64,000 bases of DNA from MGBC163016 sp964631345 (lineage in GTDB: Bacteria; Actinomycetota; Coriobacteriia; Coriobacteriales; Eggerthellaceae): assembly GCA_964631345.1 (NCBI GenBank), contig CAZVWE010000004.1, positions 113,294 to 177,293 on the forward strand, read 5' to 3'. The notes below the pieces were generated by a model, which saw nothing but the letters and a program-made list of their open reading frames with translations, was not told where the DNA came from and did no database searches. This document shows positions 61,053-64,000 of the stretch, piece by piece. Numbering within the stretch: position 1 is the first letter of the stretch; each line of letters opens with the position of its first letter. The position numbers and the translations under genes were made by a program.

Positions 61053-61115
61053 GAACGTTTTGAGACTTTCTGGGACGTTTTGAGACGTTTTTAAAACGGT
61101 TTGAGAAGCAAACAA
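61053..61115. repeat. Three 21-bp tandem repeats
   Basis: Units start at 61053, 61074 and 61095, sharing AACGTTTTGAGA and its variants. The 21-base period equals two DNA turns. It lies between the MerR gene and the cupin gene. Confidence 0.65.
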
Positions 61116-61128
61116 AGAGGAGGATCAT

Positions 61129-61602
61129 ATGCCAAAGGTAGTACAAACAGCAGGACACGATCAATTGGGAGACTTTGCCCCAATGTTCGCAGAGCTCAAT
61201 GACGATGTGTTGTTCGGGCTGGGGCAACCCAACGACGCCTACGCGCAGTACTTCACTGGAAAGTCATACCTAAACCCTCTAACCGATCCGAACAAAACGC
61301 AGTTCGTCGCGAACGTCACATTCGAACCGGGTTGTCGCAACAACTGGCACATCCACCACGCTGATGAGGGAGGCGGTCAAATCCTACTCGTCACCGATGG
61401 ATACGGTTGGTACCAAGAATGGGACAAGGAAGCACGCGCGCTGAAACCGGGAGACTGTGTGTTTATTCCCGCGAACGTAAAGCATTGGCACGGCGCAACA
61501 AAGGATAGCTGGATGAGCCACGTGGCCTTCGAAGCTTGTGGCACAGGAATGTCTAATGAATGGTGTGAACCTGTAAGCGATGAGGAATATCTCAAACTTT
61601 AG
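61129..61602 (+). CDS. Cupin-domain protein
   Basis: A 157-residue protein. The C-terminal cupin has motif 1 (CRNNWHIHHADEGGGQILLV) and motif 2 (LKPGDCVFIPANVKHWHGA), with three His and one Glu as metal ligands. The N-terminal 60 residues (MPKVVQTAGHDQLGDFAP) are like the leader of cupins attached to carboxymuconolactone decarboxylase-like proteins. AGAGGAGG lies close to the ATG. MerR context suggests a small-molecule-responsive enzyme, substrate unknown. Confidence 0.92.
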   Translation: MPKVVQTAGHDQLGDFAPMFAELNDDVLFGLGQPNDAYAQYFTGKSYLNPLTDPNKTQFVANVTFEPGCRNNWHIHHADEGGGQILLVTDGYGWYQEWDKEARALKPGDCVFIPANVKHWHGATKDSWMSHVAFEACGTGMSNEWCEPVSDEEYLKL

Positions 61603-61694
61603 GTTCATCTTCCAAACCCGAACGATACCTGCGCCTGATAAATGATCAGGTGCAGGTAATGCGATTCTGCAAGACTCGCAGGTAAGATGACAAA

Positions 61695-61934
61695 CTATTG
61701 GGTTTCTTCAACCCAGGTATCAACATCTTGCTGAGAAACACTACTCGCGAAACGTCTACCTTCTCCCCATGTGGCTTCGGGGGCAGCAGCATGAAGCTCA
61801 TCAATGCTTCCCGTAATGGGACTTGAACCAGATGTGCAAAATGGAATGATTCTCTTTCCAGCGGTTTCAACATCTTCCAAGAGCGTGAGGATGATACGTG
61901 GTGCCTGGCTGCTAACTGGATGCCACAAGGCTAA
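61695..61934 (-). pseudogene. Flavodoxin C-terminal remnant
   Basis: On the minus strand, 77 residues match the end of a flavodoxin: PRIILTLLEDVETAGKRIIPF, then CTSGSSPITGSIDELHAAAPEA, and GRRFASSVSQQDVDTWVEE. The FMN-binding N-terminal half is absent; upstream DNA holds no matching frame. It is probably a decayed gene once linked to the MerR/cupin unit. Confidence 0.8.
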
Positions 61935-62113
61935 TGATTGACCCGAAATAATTACTTACTAATGGTTACTTTAGAGTGCCTACACCACTTAAAAGTGGCT
62001 ACTTCCATATCGATATCCAAAATTCTATTATTCACGCAAACAAAGAACGATAGAAATTGCAGTGAGCCGTCGTGTTGAATGAAATGACGCTGCGTGCCAC
62101 TAGGAAGGGCAGA

Positions 62114-62941
62114 ATGAACTGTAATAAAAATATAAATGTCCCGATAACAGCAAATGCTGACCTGATCCGCTGCGTGAGATTCTTTGCGGAAGAACGCTAC
62201 GGCAAAGATGAAGCAGAGAGGATGATCTGCGATGCCTGCGGGGATACAGACAGGCTCTTCGGCCTGTACCGCGACCTCGTGAACGTACGCGAGCCGATGC
62301 CGGTGCCGGAAAGCGTCCTCGGTGCGCAGGACAGGATGCTGCGAGACCGCATCGCGCATGCCGGCATCACCGACGCGGACGCGCTTTCGCGCACGCCTTC
62401 GGACGGCCGTATCAGCCTGTGGCGCGGGGACATCACGACGCTTGCGGCCGACGCCGTCGTGAACGCCGCCAACTCGCAGATGCTAGGGTGCTGGGTTCCG
62501 GGACATTTCTGCATCGACAATGCGATCCACACGTTTGCAGGAGTTCAGTTACGCGCCGAGTGTGCTCACATCATGCACGAGCAGGGGCACCCCGAGCCGA
62601 CGGGCATGGCGAAGGTGACGGACGCATACAACCTGCCGTCGAAATGGGTGATCCACACGGTGGGACCGATCGCAAGCGGAACGCCCACTGAAGTCGACAG
62701 AGGTTTGCTTGCCTGCTCATACAAAAGCTGCCTCGACGCAGCAAAAGAGATTGGAGCCAAGAGTATCGCCTTCTGCTGTATAAGCACAGGCGTCTTCGGG
62801 TTTCCGCAAAAGGATGCTGCGGAGATCGCCGTGAAGACAGTTAAGGGCTGGCTCGACCGCAACAAATCTGACATCCACGTGATATTCAATGTGTTCGGGC
62901 AGAAGGACGAGGGCATCTACCATGGGTTTCTTTTCGGGTAA
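62114..62941 (+). CDS. Zinc-dependent macrodomain ADP-ribosyl hydrolase (SirTM-associated)
   Basis: About 275 residues from ATG 62114 (AAGGG upstream). A helical N-terminal part of about 100 residues is followed by the macrodomain: DITTLAADAVVNAANSQMLG, then GCWVPGHFCIDNAIHTFAG, whose Cys-His-Cys-type residues form the zinc site, and STGVFGFPQKDAAEIAV. These Zn-macrodomains remove ADP-ribose placed by the partner SirTM. The SirTM gene overlaps its end. The DNA is clearly GC-richer than most of the window, a sign of recent arrival. Confidence 0.93.
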   Translation: MNCNKNINVPITANADLIRCVRFFAEERYGKDEAERMICDACGDTDRLFGLYRDLVNVREPMPVPESVLGAQDRMLRDRIAHAGITDADALSRTPSDGRISLWRGDITTLAADAVVNAANSQMLGCWVPGHFCIDNAIHTFAGVQLRAECAHIMHEQGHPEPTGMAKVTDAYNLPSKWVIHTVGPIASGTPTEVDRGLLACSYKSCLDAAKEIGAKSIAFCCISTGVFGFPQKDAAEIAVKTVKGWLDRNKSDIHVIFNVFGQKDEGIYHGFLFG

Positions 62942-63851
62942 CGCCTTTGCAGGCGAAGGGTATTCATGCGCCAGGCGAGGCAACGCGTTGGTAAAGGGCG
63001 TCGAAGCATCCGCTGAGCAGGGCGCGCTGGCGCTCGCGGATGCCATCGGCGAAAGCGATGCCGTTCTGGTGGGCGCGGGAGCGGGGCTCTCCACCGCCGC
63101 AGGTCTCACATACTCAGGGGAAAGGTTCGACGAGAACTTCGCCGACTTCCGCGACGCCTACGACATCACTGATATGTATTCCGGCGGGTTCTACCCCTTC
63201 CTCGACCCCCAAACCTACTGGGCATGGTGGAGCCGCCACATCTACCTCAACCGCTACGACACAGAACCCGGCAAGCCGTACCTCGACCTGCTGGAACTAC
63301 TCGACGGCAAAGACTATTTCGTGATAACCACTAACGTAGACCACCAGTTCCAGCTGGCAGGATTCGACAAAACCCGGCTCTTCTACACCCAGGGAGACTA
63401 CGGGCTGTTCCAGTGCTCGCGGAACTGCTCGAATGAGACTTATGACAACGAGGAGCAGGTGCGCCGGATGGTGGCCGAGCAGAAGGAGATGAAGATCCCG
63501 GGATCACTTGTTCCGAAGTGTCCCAACTGCGGAGCCCCCATGGTGCCGAACCTGCGCGTCGACGGACGTTTCTGCGAGAATGCGGGATGGCATGAGGCTT
63601 GTGGGCGCTATCAAGCTTTCAGAACAGAACACACAGGTGGAAAGGTGCTCTACTTAGAACTTGGCGTTGGAAACAACACACCCGTGATAATCAAATATCC
63701 ATTTTGGGATGCCGTTAAGGCCAACAGCAAGACGACCTATGCCTGCGTGAATCTAGGAGAGGCTTGTTCTCCTAACGCCATTGCCGAACAAAGCATCCTG
63801 ATCGACGGCGACATCGGAGAGTGCATGTCGGCATGCCTTCGTGGACGATAA
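62922..63851 (+). CDS. SirTM (class M sirtuin) protein ADP-ribosyltransferase
   Basis: A 309-residue sirtuin from ATG 62922, which overlaps the macrodomain gene by 20 bases. The Rossmann motif is LVGAGAGLSTAAGL, followed by FVITTNVDHQFQLAGF; the zinc site is CSRNC...CPNCG. Class M sirtuins ADP-ribosylate a lipoylated GcvH-like carrier, normally encoded with LplA2 in the same operon, in response to oxidative stress. Neither partner lies in this window. Confidence 0.93.
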   Translation: MGFFSGNAFAGEGYSCARRGNALVKGVEASAEQGALALADAIGESDAVLVGAGAGLSTAAGLTYSGERFDENFADFRDAYDITDMYSGGFYPFLDPQTYWAWWSRHIYLNRYDTEPGKPYLDLLELLDGKDYFVITTNVDHQFQLAGFDKTRLFYTQGDYGLFQCSRNCSNETYDNEEQVRRMVAEQKEMKIPGSLVPKCPNCGAPMVPNLRVDGRFCENAGWHEACGRYQAFRTEHTGGKVLYLELGVGNNTPVIIKYPFWDAVKANSKTTYACVNLGEACSPNAIAEQSILIDGDIGECMSACLRGR

Positions 63852-63930
63852 CCGCACAGGTCGCGCAGTGCGGACCCATGTGCCGCCAATGCGGTTCTAC
63901 GAAAAGGAAGCCGCGCATTCATCGCACCGG

Positions 63931-64000
63931 TCAATCCCTGTTCTCTTCTCCCCACAGGCACAGGAGCTTCAGCACCTCCATGAGCGACTCTCCCCGCTCC
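63931..64000 (-). CDS. C-terminal end of an unidentified gene (runs off the window)
   Basis: On the minus strand the last 22 codons read ERGESLMEVLKLLCLWGEENRD then TGA at 63931-63933, in a GC-rich coding-like style. Too short to name. It would converge with the SirTM gene. Confidence 0.4.
   Translation of the reverse strand, partial: ERGESLMEVLKLLCLWGEENRD

Noticed and set aside
63737..63961. A 74-residue minus-strand frame over the end of the SirTM gene
   Set aside because: It is opposite a strong gene and lacks any motif; only the short 63931-64000 stretch in a different frame looks coding.

Overview
The window reads as a moderately AT-rich bacterial chromosome. The best guess is an anaerobic actinobacterium of the class Coriobacteriia (Eggerthellaceae-like). 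This is inference from content: multiple molybdopterin oxidoreductases with no respiratory chain nearby, a LuxR regulator fused to a 12-helix membrane domain, a complete arginine deiminase operon, PucR-type regulators, small zinc-ribbon proteins beginning MCFRPA, and a BspA-type leucine-rich surface protein. No rRNA, tRNA, CRISPR array, insertion sequence or replication origin was recognised.

Layout. 1-4.2 kb (minus): 5' part of a molybdopterin oxidoreductase gene, preceded by two tiny zinc-ribbon genes, a PucR-type regulator and two more tiny zinc-ribbon genes. 4.4-8.4 kb: homocysteine S-methyltransferase behind a 5 x 16 bp repeat array, a MucBP-like surface protein, and an alanine/glycine:cation symporter under a glycine riboswitch. 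8.6-15.5 kb: arginine deiminase operon (arcA-arcB-arcC and a YfcC-type transporter, minus) with a divergent PucR-type regulator. 15.5-20.5 kb: small membrane and secreted proteins, a beta-lactamase-fold lipoprotein, a Nim-like flavoprotein and an MFS transporter. 20.5-33.2 kb: a tightly packed five-gene operon of hybrid histidine kinase, 2052-residue LRR protein, MoxR ATPase, DUF58 protein and TgpA-like membrane transglutaminase. 33.4-38.5 kb: small metabolic genes, a TetR regulator, an EamA transporter with a B3/B4 protein, an acetyltransferase and a nitroreductase. 38.8-44.6 kb: LuxR-type membrane regulator, MCFRPA zinc ribbon, and large and small subunits of a pyrogallol-transhydroxylase-like molybdenum enzyme. 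44.6-47.4 kb: GntR/ABC transporter operon and a gamma-carbonic-anhydrase-like protein.

47.4-57 kb looks like a defence island: HigBA toxin-antitoxin, an Eco47II-like restriction-modification system, an ABC-F ATPase, a possible PD-(D/E)XK nuclease, a nitroreductase remnant, a GIY-YIG/DUF2075 fusion and a DUF5677-like protein. 57-64 kb has visibly higher GC towards its end and holds membrane proteins, a rhodanese, a Phd/YoeB toxin-antitoxin pair, a MerR/cupin unit, a flavodoxin remnant and a zinc-macrodomain/SirTM pair.

Two wider patterns stand out. MCFRPA micro-proteins lead molybdoenzyme operons. Short tandem repeats with periods of 10-28 bp occur in many of the intergenic regions.
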